Positions 1 to 7,951 of a stretch of 64,000 nucleotides of DNA are shown one piece after another. The position numbers were made by a program, and so were the translations under genes. Positions within the stretch are counted from its first letter, which is position 1. Each line of letters starts with the position of its first letter. Below the pieces are notes generated by a model. That model did not search any database. It was not told the origin of the DNA and was given only the letters and a program-made list of their open reading frames with translations. The DNA comes from an uncultured Ruthenibacterium sp. (lineage in GTDB: Bacteria > Bacillota > Clostridia > Oscillospirales > Ruminococcaceae), in contig CALXBN010000018.1 of assembly GCA_944386555.1 (NCBI GenBank), positions 1 to 64,000 on the forward strand. The letters run 5' to 3'.

Positions 1-131
1 TACTCACTAATCGTTACTGAATATGCCGGAACATCTGGTTCAGCCGCCAAAGCAGGTATAGAACTCCCCACTATCATGGCAATAGATAGTATCATACAGA
101 AAATCTTTTTGAGTTGCTTTTTAATCAACAT
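1..131 (-). CDS. N-terminus of a secreted protein, cut by the window edge
   Basis: Reading the minus strand from an ATG at 131 gives a typical export signal: positively charged start (MLIKKQLKK), a hydrophobic core (residues about 10-25) and an Ala-x-Ala cleavage site (PALAA), followed by about ten mature residues before the window ends. An AAAGGGATGG ribosome site lies just upstream. No stop interrupts the frame. The stretch is clearly more AT-rich than the rest of the window. The function of the mature protein cannot be seen. Confidence 0.6.
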   Translation of the reverse strand, partial: MLIKKQLKKIFCMILSIAMIVGSSIPALAAEPDVPAYSVTISE

Positions 132-328
132 AAAGATACCATCCCTTTCTGTGTACAGTTTTTTATATACAAATTATACCATATAAGTGAGAATTTGTCA
201 CTTGTTTTTTGGTGATATAACTAATTTTCGGAATAGTGGAATAGTGGCTGCTGTCTATCAAATTTTTTGTGTTACTTTATGACACATGAGCATTTATACT
301 GGGATTGTCATAATGCAAAGGTGCCTGC

Positions 329-1402
329 TCATTTGAACAGCTTGAAGCCTTCCTCCCGATCCAGCTGGATCAGGATGGTGATGCCCACCGGCAGGCCGAA
401 CAGCCCTACAAAGCCGAACAAAGAGGCACCGACGAACATGGAGATCAGCGTGACCAGCGGGTGCAGGCCGATCTGCTTGCCTACCACATGGGGTTCCATG
501 GTTTGGCGCACCACGGTGATAATGGCATACAGCACGCCCAGGCCGATGGCCAAAGGGAAATTCCCCAAAATCAGCGCCCCGATGGCCCAGGGAATCAGCA
601 CGGTGCCTGTACCCAGCACCGGCAGAATATCAACGATTGCCGTTACCAGCGCCAGCAACAGCGCATAGGGAATGCGCAGCAGGGAAAAGCCGATCAAAAG
701 TTCAACAAAAGTGAGCGTCAGCAGAAGAGCATAGGCGCGCCCAAATTTGAACAGGACTTCCACGGCGCAGTTTTTTACTTTGAACAGAATGTCACGCCCG
801 CGGTCTGTCAGCTGCCGTGCGATGAAGTTGGTGATCTTATAATAGTCTACTACGCAGAAGAAGGAGGCTACAATAGTGATGATGGTATCTACCAGCATGC
901 CAGGCGCGCCGGTGGCCGCGCCGGCCAGTGCGCCGACGGCCGCGGTGGAAAAGGATGTGATCAGGCTGCCCAGAGCACTGTTCAGCTCCTGGCCAAAATC
1001 ATCTACGGCTTCCAGCATCTGGGGGTTCAGCGCGCGCACCGCGTTTTCAATGACATTCTGCAAAGATTCCAGCGCCGGCGCAACGACGGTTTCGTAAATG
1101 GAAGGCAGCATGTAGAAGGCATCCCGCAGCAGCACAACGATGCGGGTGCCGAGGATGATCAGGGCGGCTACCAGAAGAACGTAGAAACCGATCAGCGTCA
1201 GGATCGAAACGGTTCTGCGGTTCAGCCCTGTGCGTTTGGATAAATGGTTGATGACGGGCTTGAGGATGAAAGCAACCAGGAAAGCCAGCAAAAACGGCAT
1301 CAGTACCGGTACGGCGTAGCGCACGATGACGTACACCAGCCCCAGAATAATGCAGTAATATAGAAATTTAATGATGAATGCGCGCATGCGTTCTGTCTGC
1401 AT
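329..1402 (-). CDS. AI-2E family transporter (YtvI/PerM-type membrane protein)
   Basis: The 357-residue product has the pattern of the AI-2E transporter (PerM/YtvI) family. A hydrophobic N-terminal pair of segments (about residues 10-45) and a segment near 70-95 are followed by an amphipathic soluble stretch (about 105-185). A C-terminal membrane bundle then contains the family-typical run PALLLALVTAIVDILPVLG-like (seen here as YALLLALVTAIVDILPVLG) and the MEPHVVGKQIGLHPLVTL motif. I chose the ATG at 1402 because GGGAGGG lies 7 nt upstream; an in-frame ATG at 1435 has no ribosome site. The gene stands alone and is divergent from the Card1-like gene at 1550. Substrate is unknown: family members have been linked to autoinducer-2 or ion/proton transport, and which applies here is not visible. 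Confidence 0.88.
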   Translation of the reverse strand: MQTERMRAFIIKFLYYCIILGLVYVIVRYAVPVLMPFLLAFLVAFILKPVINHLSKRTGLNRRTVSILTLIGFYVLLVAALIILGTRIVVLLRDAFYMLPSIYETVVAPALESLQNVIENAVRALNPQMLEAVDDFGQELNSALGSLITSFSTAAVGALAGAATGAPGMLVDTIITIVASFFCVVDYYKITNFIARQLTDRGRDILFKVKNCAVEVLFKFGRAYALLLTLTFVELLIGFSLLRIPYALLLALVTAIVDILPVLGTGTVLIPWAIGALILGNFPLAIGLGVLYAIITVVRQTMEPHVVGKQIGLHPLVTLISMFVGASLFGFVGLFGLPVGITILIQLDREEGFKLFK

Positions 1403-1498
1403 CGGCAATCCCTCCCATAGCTTGTCTCTTTTCATTATAACGCTTTTTGCCGGAAAATATATTCTTTTTTTGAATTTCCCCAAAACGTACAAATTCAC

Positions 1499-1527
1499 TT
1501 GCACATTTGGCGTGTTAGCTGTATGAT
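1499..1527 (+). promoter_or_regulatory. Sigma-A-type promoter of the Card1-like gene
   Basis: TTGCAC (1499-1504), 17-bp spacer, TATGAT (1522-1527), 22 bp ahead of the ATG at 1550. Confidence 0.7.
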
Positions 1528-1549
1528 TGGTAAAAAGGAGCGTGGCGCC

Positions 1550-2737
1550 ATGCTGAAAACCCTGGTGGAACTGTACGACAAAGAGCCGCTGGAAAATGTG
1601 TTGTCCGCCTGCATCTTTCAGCCGGAGATGGTAGTGTACATCTGTGATGAGCGGGACTCCAGCATGCGCAAGGAAACCGCCGTGGACAGGCTGTTCAAAA
1701 GCCGTGGAATGGCCTGCAGCGCGCGGTTCTACTACATCAACACGGCCGACCCGCGCCAGATCATGCGTGCCTTCGAGGCGGTGGTGCGGGATTATCCGGG
1801 TTGTGTGTTTGACGGGTCGGGCGGGAAAGACCTTGTGCTGCTGATGGCGGGACAATTCTGCAAAGAGCGCAAAGTGCCGATGATGTATGTGGATGTGGAC
1901 CGGCGGCGCTTTGTGGACCTGGGCGGCTGTGCTGGTCTGGCGGGGCAGTTTTGTATCCCGCAGTTTTCCGCCGAGGATATTTTTGCCCTGGCCGGGGCTA
2001 AACTGGTGGGATACGGACATTTTTCACCCACCGAAATGAATGAGGCGTTCGAGGACGATGTACTGCGCATCTGGCCCATTGTCAGCAAGAACCCAGGTGC
2101 TTGGGGAGATGCGGTGGGCTTTTTTCAGGCGGCTGCATCGGAAATGGAGGATCAGGATTTGAGGCTGGATGCGCCTGCAGCCCTGCAGGTGAACCGGCAG
2201 ACGGCGGCCAGGGCCAATATCCCGGTGCTGGAACGGTTGGAGAGTGTGGGGGCAATCCGGGATTTGTCCGTTAAAGGAGAACGAGTGCGCTTTACTTACG
2301 CGTCGCTTTTAATGAAAAAATGTCTTCAGAATCAGGGGATCTGGCTGGAGCTGTACGGGTATGTTACGGCGAAGCGCAGCGGCCTGTTCCATGATGTGCG
2401 CACCAGCCTGGTGGTGGATTGGGACAACGCCCGCGGCGGAGAGCGCGCCACCCGCAACGAAATCGACATCCTGGTGATTTGCGGCATTACACCGGTATTT
2501 ATTTCCTGCAAAATGGGTACGCCCACGCCGCTGGCACTGTCGGAAATCAAGATCCTCAGCGAAAAGTTCGGCGGCGGGCAAACGCGCACGGTGGTGCTCA
2601 CGGCAGCGGACGTACATCACGACAACCGCCCTTTGGCCCAGCGAGCTGAGGATTTGGACATTGACCTGCTGGACCGCAGCGATTTGGCCCGGGGGGATCT
2701 GCCCAGCAGGCTGCAGCGGATTGCACTTCGTCAGTGA
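1550..2737 (+). CDS. Card1/Can2-like DUF1887 protein (CARF domain plus PD-(D/E)xK nuclease fold)
   Basis: A 395-residue protein matching the DUF1887 family, whose CRISPR-associated members (Card1/Can2) are cyclic-oligoadenylate-activated nucleases. The N-terminal ~150 residues look like a CARF-type Rossmann domain (strand VVYICDERDS, then a helix and the FDGSGGKDLVLLM turn). A helical linker follows, and the C-terminal nuclease-like domain contains NEIDILVICGITPVFISCK, giving E304, D306 and K321. The residue two before the lysine is Ser (S319), where a canonical (D/E)xK motif would have an acidic residue, so catalytic competence is uncertain. ATG 1550 is preceded by AAGGAG at 9 nt. The gene has its own promoter and stands alone: no cas gene or repeat array is present in the 64 kb. 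Family assignment is by motif recognition, so moderately sure. Confidence 0.78.
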   Translation: MLKTLVELYDKEPLENVLSACIFQPEMVVYICDERDSSMRKETAVDRLFKSRGMACSARFYYINTADPRQIMRAFEAVVRDYPGCVFDGSGGKDLVLLMAGQFCKERKVPMMYVDVDRRRFVDLGGCAGLAGQFCIPQFSAEDIFALAGAKLVGYGHFSPTEMNEAFEDDVLRIWPIVSKNPGAWGDAVGFFQAAASEMEDQDLRLDAPAALQVNRQTAARANIPVLERLESVGAIRDLSVKGERVRFTYASLLMKKCLQNQGIWLELYGYVTAKRSGLFHDVRTSLVVDWDNARGGERATRNEIDILVICGITPVFISCKMGTPTPLALSEIKILSEKFGGGQTRTVVLTAADVHHDNRPLAQRAEDLDIDLLDRSDLARGDLPSRLQRIALRQ

Positions 2738-2764
2738 AGCAGCCGGCCGGGGCAAAGCTGAGGC

Positions 2765-2797
2765 TTGACAAACGCTGTGGCGGCGGTTACAATGTAA
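2765..2797 (+). promoter_or_regulatory. blaI promoter with an overlapping BlaI-type operator
   Basis: TTGACA (2765-2770), 17-bp spacer, TACAAT (2788-2793). The -10 box lies inside the palindrome TTACAATGTAA (2787-2797). BlaI/MecI family repressors bind TACA-TGTA dyads, so a repressor bound here would block its own promoter. The promoter is read directly; the operator role is inferred. Confidence 0.72.
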
Positions 2798-2839
2798 GTA
2801 TAAGTTCAACAACTGTCGAAAGTGAACGGAGGGAGAGCG

Positions 2840-3223
2840 ATGGAACGGATTACAAGGCTGCCGGATGCGGAGCTGGTGGTGATGCAGGCGATCTGGCAGA
2901 AAGACACCCCCAGCACCCGCCCGGAGCTGGACGCCATTTTGGAGCCGCAGCGCGGATGGGGCCCAACAACCGTGCTGAACCTGCTGGCCCGTTTGGAAGC
3001 CAAAGGTTTTGTAGCCAGGCAGCGTCAGGGCCGCGGATACTTGTACCGTGCGCTGGTACGGCGGGAAGATTATCTGGCTCAGGAGAGCCAGGGCATGTTG
3101 CAGCGCATGTTTGGCGGCAGTGTCAAACAGTTTGTGGCGGCCCTGAACGGCGGACATGCCCTGAGCCGAAAAGATGTGGAAGAACTTTCGGAATACCTGG
3201 ACGGATTGCGGAAGGGGGAGTGA
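2840..3223 (+). CDS. blaI: BlaI/MecI/CopY family transcriptional repressor
   Basis: A 127-residue winged-helix regulator. The N-terminal DNA-binding domain shows the family pattern LPDAELVVMQAIW, then WGPTTVLNLLARLEAKGFV (recognition helix region, about residues 40-60) and the wing GRGYLYRALV. The C-terminal helices (MLQRMFGGSVKQFVAAL) form the dimerisation/cleavage region of the family. GGAGGGAGAG precedes ATG 2840; the in-frame ATG at 2822 has no good site. It lies 3 bp ahead of the M56 peptidase gene, the classic repressor-sensor protease pair, in which the protease triggers removal of the repressor. A beta-lactamase is not nearby, so the regulated function is unknown. Confidence 0.9.
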   Translation: MERITRLPDAELVVMQAIWQKDTPSTRPELDAILEPQRGWGPTTVLNLLARLEAKGFVARQRQGRGYLYRALVRREDYLAQESQGMLQRMFGGSVKQFVAALNGGHALSRKDVEELSEYLDGLRKGE

Positions 3224-3226
3224 GCC

Positions 3227-6200
3227 GTGGCGGGCTTTTTCCTGGATGCGCTGACCGTGTCGGCGGCAGCCGGTTTTTTGGCACTGGCGGTGCTGGCCGC
3301 CCGGCCGATGCTGCGGCGGCGGTACACGGCGCGCCTGCGGTGCGCCGTTTGGTGGGTGCTGGCAATATGGCTGTGCATTCCCCTCAAGTTCACATTGCCA
3401 GCTGCGCCGGTGCAGCTGGTGGTGCCGCAGGCGGTTGCACACCAGACGGTACAGCTGCCCCTTCCGCGCGCGGGGGAAGCGGCGTCTGCCGCGGAAAGCG
3501 GTGTGCAGCCGGAGACGGATGCGCTGCCTGTTCAGGGGCAGCAGGCAGACGCAACCGCAGTGCAGCCGGCGCAGGTACAACCTGCTGCTCCCGCGCAGGC
3601 ATCGGATGCGGCCCAGGCGCCCGGCATACCTGCAGCGGCGCCGCCGCAGACCGACCCTGCGTCGGAGACCCCCGGTGCGCCAATGGGCAGCGGCGCGCAG
3701 GAGGAGCCGCAGGGACAGGATCGGGGATATGCCGGTAGTAATGCGGCGTCCCAGGTGCCCAATGTGTCCGAGGCGGCCGGTACGGATCTGCGCCTGTCGC
3801 CGGCACAGATCCTGGTGATTGGCTGGGCCGTGACGGCAGTGGTGATTCTGTCCGTGCGTTTGGGAGGCTACTGCATCTGGCGCCGGAAGATGGACCGCTG
3901 GAATGCCCCCATAGCGGACAGGAAAGTGCTGGCATGCGCTGACCGCGCCCGCCGCGCGGCCGGCTGCAGGCAGAAGCCCCCGCTGGTCAGTAACCCGAAG
4001 GCGGCATGCCCCATGGTGGTGGGGCTGCTGCGCCCCAGTGTACTGATGCCCGAGGGGCTGCAGGCGGATGCGCAAACAGCCATGATGCTGGTGCATGAGT
4101 ACACCCATCTGGCACGGCGTGATATCGGGCTGAAATTCTGCTTGGTGCTGGCCAGCTCCCTGCACTGGTTTAACCCGGCTGTGTGGCTGATGGTTCGCGC
4201 GGCCGGGCAGGACATTGAACTGGCCTGCGACGAACAGGTGCTGCGGGGGCGCCCGGACGGCTGGCGGGACGCCTACAGCCGCGCGCTGCTGGCGGGCGCC
4301 TGTGCGCCGCGGGTGCTGCTGGCCACCCATTTTGCCGCCGGGAAAAAACGGATGATGCAGCGGCTGGCGGCGGTGTTTGAGCGCACGAACAAAAAACGCG
4401 GTGCTCTGGTGTTTACCGCCCTGGTGCTCATCGCCGCGCTGGGCGTCAGCATGGTGGCCTGCACGGTGACGCCGCTTATCCCCGGGGCCGGCACCGATAG
4501 CGAAGCCCTGGCGGCCATGGAAGAGCCCTGGCCCGAAGGTGCGGTGGAAGTAGTGCGGGCGGAGCCGCAAAAAGAGATCCTGTGGAAGGAACTGATTGCA
4601 CTGGAGCCGGTGGAACAGCGCGTTTCCCAAAGCGATATGCCGGTTCAGCTGCTGTATGCGGATGTGCCTTTTCTGCAAGCAGAGGATGCGGCCGGCGGAC
4701 AAACCGAATGGTTTTTTGATGAAAGCCGGATGGTCGGCCTGCGGGTAGAACCGGGCATGTTTGAGGATATGCCTCATCTGCTGCGCACCGAAGACGGCGG
4801 TGAAACCTGGCAGCGGGCCGATACCAGCCAGGCCGCCGTCGCCTCGCCGATGGGTTCCTATCGAGACCTTATTTTACATCCGTTTGCGGACGGGGCAGTT
4901 GTGCTGGAATATGCAACGGGCACCATGGCCAATGGCGGCTCATACATCTACCATTTGCTCAGCACCGATCAGGGGCGAACCTGGTATGTGCCGCGCATCG
5001 CAAAAGAATACCGGCAAGCCGGAAAACTTCTGTACCAGGCAGGGGTTCGCGCCGGCGGGGGGCTGAGCAGCAACCCGCTGCTGCCCTCTGCAACAGCAGC
5101 GGGTTCGTCCAACCGGGAGTACACCATCGGGGAGGACGGCACGATCGTCTGGGACAAGGCGGCCTATTTTGCTGCGCCGGCCGGAACGGCAGTGTATGCG
5201 GCATACAGCGCACAGGGCTTTGAAGACCCGCAGAGGCCCGGCGTGCTGGTGCAAACGCTTTTCCAACAGCCGGGATGCGATATTCGCTTGGTTTATGAAG
5301 GCCTTTCACAGCTGGAAGCGGCGGATGCGTCTGCGGAAGGCACCCATTATTATAGCGCTGGCTCGCCTGTAGGGACGGCGGGCAGCACGGAATACGGGGA
5401 AGGCGTTGTACTGCGCCTGTATGTCAATGGCCTGGAGGTCCCGGCCGGCTGGCTGTACCGGGATTACACAGCCGATTTGGCGGGCCGTGTATGGGCATCC
5501 TTTGTGCCGCCGCAGCTGCTGGAAGCACCGGCGGAGTTTGATGCCTTGCTGAAGCAGGCAGACCCGACGGCGGTACAGCTGGCCTACAATTTTGCACAGG
5601 CGCTGCTCAACAGCGATGAAAACCGGCTGTGCGAGCTGATCGTAGGCCAGGATGCCGCTTGGGTTCCGTTATACGGTGAGCGCTATCCCTTTGAGGATCT
5701 GACAGGATTTGTGTGCAGCGGTGCAGCGGTTTCGGCAGGAACACAAGAACAGGGCGCACCGGTGATGTTGACGCTGGATATTGCCCAGCCGGGGAAAACC
5801 GGGCTTTCGGCAGGCCGTCATGTGTATTGCCTGCGGTATCATGCACAGCAGGATGTGACGCCGGAGTCCTGGCCGGCGGCCGGCACGGTGGCAGAGCTGA
5901 TTCCCCAGGAGCTGTACAGCGCAGTTGATGCAGATGCTTTGCAGACGGTTTTCGTGTTCCGTGCATATGGAAGCGGGGAGACCTTTGCAAGCGGTGAAGC
6001 ACTGCTGCAGGAACACCCGGCCCAGGTGCTGGAATACCTGATGGTGGCCGGCGGGGATTCGGTTTACAGCGGCGAACAGTTGCACCGGGCTGCCGCACAG
6101 CTGCTGGGGATTGAGAACTACCGCCCCCCGCAAACAGACCGCGATCAAAACGAGGAATACTGGTTTGTGCTGAACTACGACGCGGCGGCGGACACTTATA

Positions 6201-7849
6201 CCCTGGCGGATGGTTTCGGCGGCAGTACAGCGGATGTGGCAGCGGATGCGATGGCCTGGCATCAGCAGGAGGGAACGGACGGGACGGTACTGCTGACCCG
6301 ATGGGATTTCAGGGATACGCTGCATATGATCCCCTGTGCGTCCATTGCCTATACGCTGCGCGCCAATACGGATGGGACCTGGCAGATCTGCAAAGCCGAG
6401 GCGGAAGAATCCATGCAGATTTACCAGAAGGGCGATGCCCGCATCGAGCCTTGGGTGCAGGACAGCACCGGAGCCGCAATGCAGACGGGTAGCCCGGGGC
6501 AGGTAACAGTGGCTGGCATCAGCCGGGAAGAAGGGCGCATCGCTGTCAGCAACATGGAGGCCTACCTGTCGTCTTCTACAAGTGGCGGAGCAATGCAGTT
6601 CCTCCCCGATCAGAACACAGTGGAAGTGGTTTGGTATCCCGGCAGCGATACGACACAAGCGGCAGTGTATGATGCCGTCGGAACACTTCTCTGCCTGGCC
6701 GATGATTTTGACGGCGAGCCGGCGGTGCGGGAGGGCTATTATACCGGTGCCATGGCGGCGGCCGTATTGCAGCAGGCCCGGGATTTTGTGCGCGCTGAAT
6801 ACAGCAGGCAAGGCGTCCAGGCCCCCATCGTGATCACAGCTGTACCGGCAGACCGGCCCGGTGACCAGCTCAGTGACAGCGAGATCGAGCAGATCGTGCG
6901 CACGGTCAGTAAAGGAGTCAGCTGGTTCCATATGTGGAGCACCTATTGGCTGGCGGATCAACAGGCGGAATGGATTGTTGTAGAGCAGATTCGGAACGGT
7001 TATGCGTATCAGCAGCGGTATCTTCCCTGTCTGGAGTTCCCGGACTATGCCGGGTTTGAAGCGGCTGCGGACAGCGTGCTGGCCCGCGATGAAGCGGGCC
7101 GCCCCGCCTACTCGGACTGGGTGGTGGAATGGAACGGAAAAGCCTATCTGCCCTATGGAAGCGGCGGAATCGGCGGGCCGATGAGCATTGAGCCGGTGGC
7201 CGTGGAGATTGTCAGCCGGGAGCCGGAACGCCTGGAAGTCGTGATCTGTGAGCAGTATTACAAAGAAGGAATCCCCCAGGTGCGGACCAGCCATGTGCTG
7301 ACTGTACAGGACGGAAACTGGGTGATGGACGGGTTTTACGGCCAGGGCGACAGTACGTATGACGAGGCGAGGGATGCCTGGAATGCACTGTATGAGGACG
7401 ATTATTTATACGATTCGGATTTTCAGGCGCTGTGGGCATCCATGGGGCTGGACACTGCGGGCCGTGCCTGGGCGCTTTCTGACGATGCCGCTTGGAATGC
7501 TTCCGGACTTGCACGTCTGAATTTTGTACAGGATCCGGACGATCCGACGGTTCGCTGGCTGCAAGTGGCGAATGAAGAAGGAACGGCACTGTATTGCCTG
7601 CAAGACGGACACTGGGATGAAACCGGAAGCCAATGCCTGCTGTTTGCCAGCCGCGAAGAAAATGGTGAAACGGTCTGGTATGAGGAAGGGCACCGGCCCA
7701 TGCTGCTTGTCAATACGGGTGAACCCGGCGACAACCTGGTGGCTATGGCCTGGACTACAGAAGAAGAGCCGGCGGCGGAATTGGAAAGCTATTTTTACTA
7801 CCGGGAAGATGAGCTGGCGCGCAAAGAAGCGCGCGCCGCACAGATGTGA
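3227..7849 (+). CDS. BlaR1/MecR1-type M56 membrane metalloprotease with giant ectodomain
   Basis: A 1540-residue protein starting at GTG 3227 (GGGGGAG upstream). Two N-terminal membrane segments (about 5-25 and 38-56) are followed by an Ala/Pro/Gln-rich insertion (about 70-185). A third segment (about 192-215) precedes the M56 peptidase domain with HEYTH at 290-294 and the downstream ELACDE (331-336), and a fourth segment lies near 385-405. The remaining ~1130 residues should lie outside the membrane. They contain two Asp-box motifs (TEDGGETW and STDQGRTW) typical of BNR beta-propeller repeats, and otherwise no domain I recognise. Family BlaR1 proteins are about 600 residues with a penicillin-binding sensor; no SxxK/KTG transpeptidase motifs are evident here, so the signal is probably not a beta-lactam. 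Translationally close to blaI; a strong terminator follows. Confidence 0.85.
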   Translation: MAGFFLDALTVSAAAGFLALAVLAARPMLRRRYTARLRCAVWWVLAIWLCIPLKFTLPAAPVQLVVPQAVAHQTVQLPLPRAGEAASAAESGVQPETDALPVQGQQADATAVQPAQVQPAAPAQASDAAQAPGIPAAAPPQTDPASETPGAPMGSGAQEEPQGQDRGYAGSNAASQVPNVSEAAGTDLRLSPAQILVIGWAVTAVVILSVRLGGYCIWRRKMDRWNAPIADRKVLACADRARRAAGCRQKPPLVSNPKAACPMVVGLLRPSVLMPEGLQADAQTAMMLVHEYTHLARRDIGLKFCLVLASSLHWFNPAVWLMVRAAGQDIELACDEQVLRGRPDGWRDAYSRALLAGACAPRVLLATHFAAGKKRMMQRLAAVFERTNKKRGALVFTALVLIAALGVSMVACTVTPLIPGAGTDSEALAAMEEPWPEGAVEVVRAEPQKEILWKELIALEPVEQRVSQSDMPVQLLYADVPFLQAEDAAGGQTEWFFDESRMVGLRVEPGMFEDMPHLLRTEDGGETWQRADTSQAAVASPMGSYRDLILHPFADGAVVLEYATGTMANGGSYIYHLLSTDQGRTWYVPRIAKEYRQAGKLLYQAGVRAGGGLSSNPLLPSATAAGSSNREYTIGEDGTIVWDKAAYFAAPAGTAVYAAYSAQGFEDPQRPGVLVQTLFQQPGCDIRLVYEGLSQLEAADASAEGTHYYSAGSPVGTAGSTEYGEGVVLRLYVNGLEVPAGWLYRDYTADLAGRVWASFVPPQLLEAPAEFDALLKQADPTAVQLAYNFAQALLNSDENRLCELIVGQDAAWVPLYGERYPFEDLTGFVCSGAAVSAGTQEQGAPVMLTLDIAQPGKTGLSAGRHVYCLRYHAQQDVTPESWPAAGTVAELIPQELYSAVDADALQTVFVFRAYGSGETFASGEALLQEHPAQVLEYLMVAGGDSVYSGEQLHRAAAQLLGIENYRPPQTDRDQNEEYWFVLNYDAAADTYTLADGFGGSTADVAADAMAWHQQEGTDGTVLLTRWDFRDTLHMIPCASIAYTLRANTDGTWQICKAEAEESMQIYQKGDARIEPWVQDSTGAAMQTGSPGQVTVAGISREEGRIAVSNMEAYLSSSTSGGAMQFLPDQNTVEVVWYPGSDTTQAAVYDAVGTLLCLADDFDGEPAVREGYYTGAMAAAVLQQARDFVRAEYSRQGVQAPIVITAVPADRPGDQLSDSEIEQIVRTVSKGVSWFHMWSTYWLADQQAEWIVVEQIRNGYAYQQRYLPCLEFPDYAGFEAAADSVLARDEAGRPAYSDWVVEWNGKAYLPYGSGGIGGPMSIEPVAVEIVSREPERLEVVICEQYYKEGIPQVRTSHVLTVQDGNWVMDGFYGQGDSTYDEARDAWNALYEDDYLYDSDFQALWASMGLDTAGRAWALSDDAAWNASGLARLNFVQDPDDPTVRWLQVANEEGTALYCLQDGHWDETGSQCLLFASREENGETVWYEEGHRPMLLVNTGEPGDNLVAMAWTTEEEPAAELESYFYYREDELARKEARAAQM

Positions 7850-7896
7850 TGTCTGCCCGGCGCCCGGTACGGTCGGGATCTGAATATATGGATGTG

Positions 7897-7932
7897 CAAA
7901 AAGAGGCTGTACCGGCGGTACAGCCTCTTTTT
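7897..7932. terminator. Bidirectional intrinsic terminator
   Basis: Perfect 13-bp stem AAGAGGCTGTACC (7901-7913) / GGTACAGCCTCTT (7917-7929), flanked by an A-run on the left and a T-run on the right. It serves the convergent blaR1-type gene and mtaB. Confidence 0.93.
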
Positions 7933-7951
7933 TGCGGGCGCGCGCTGCGGG

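Noticed and set aside
1400..3000. Possible CRISPR locus next to the Card1-like gene
   Set aside because: No spaced direct repeats, no cas1/cas2/cas10 and no other cas-like proteins in either direction.
2309..4777. 822-codon open frame on the minus strand
   Set aside because: It is antisense to the Card1-like, blaI and blaR1-type genes, with low-complexity His/Gln/Arg-rich translation and no ribosome site; typical GC-rich shadow frame.
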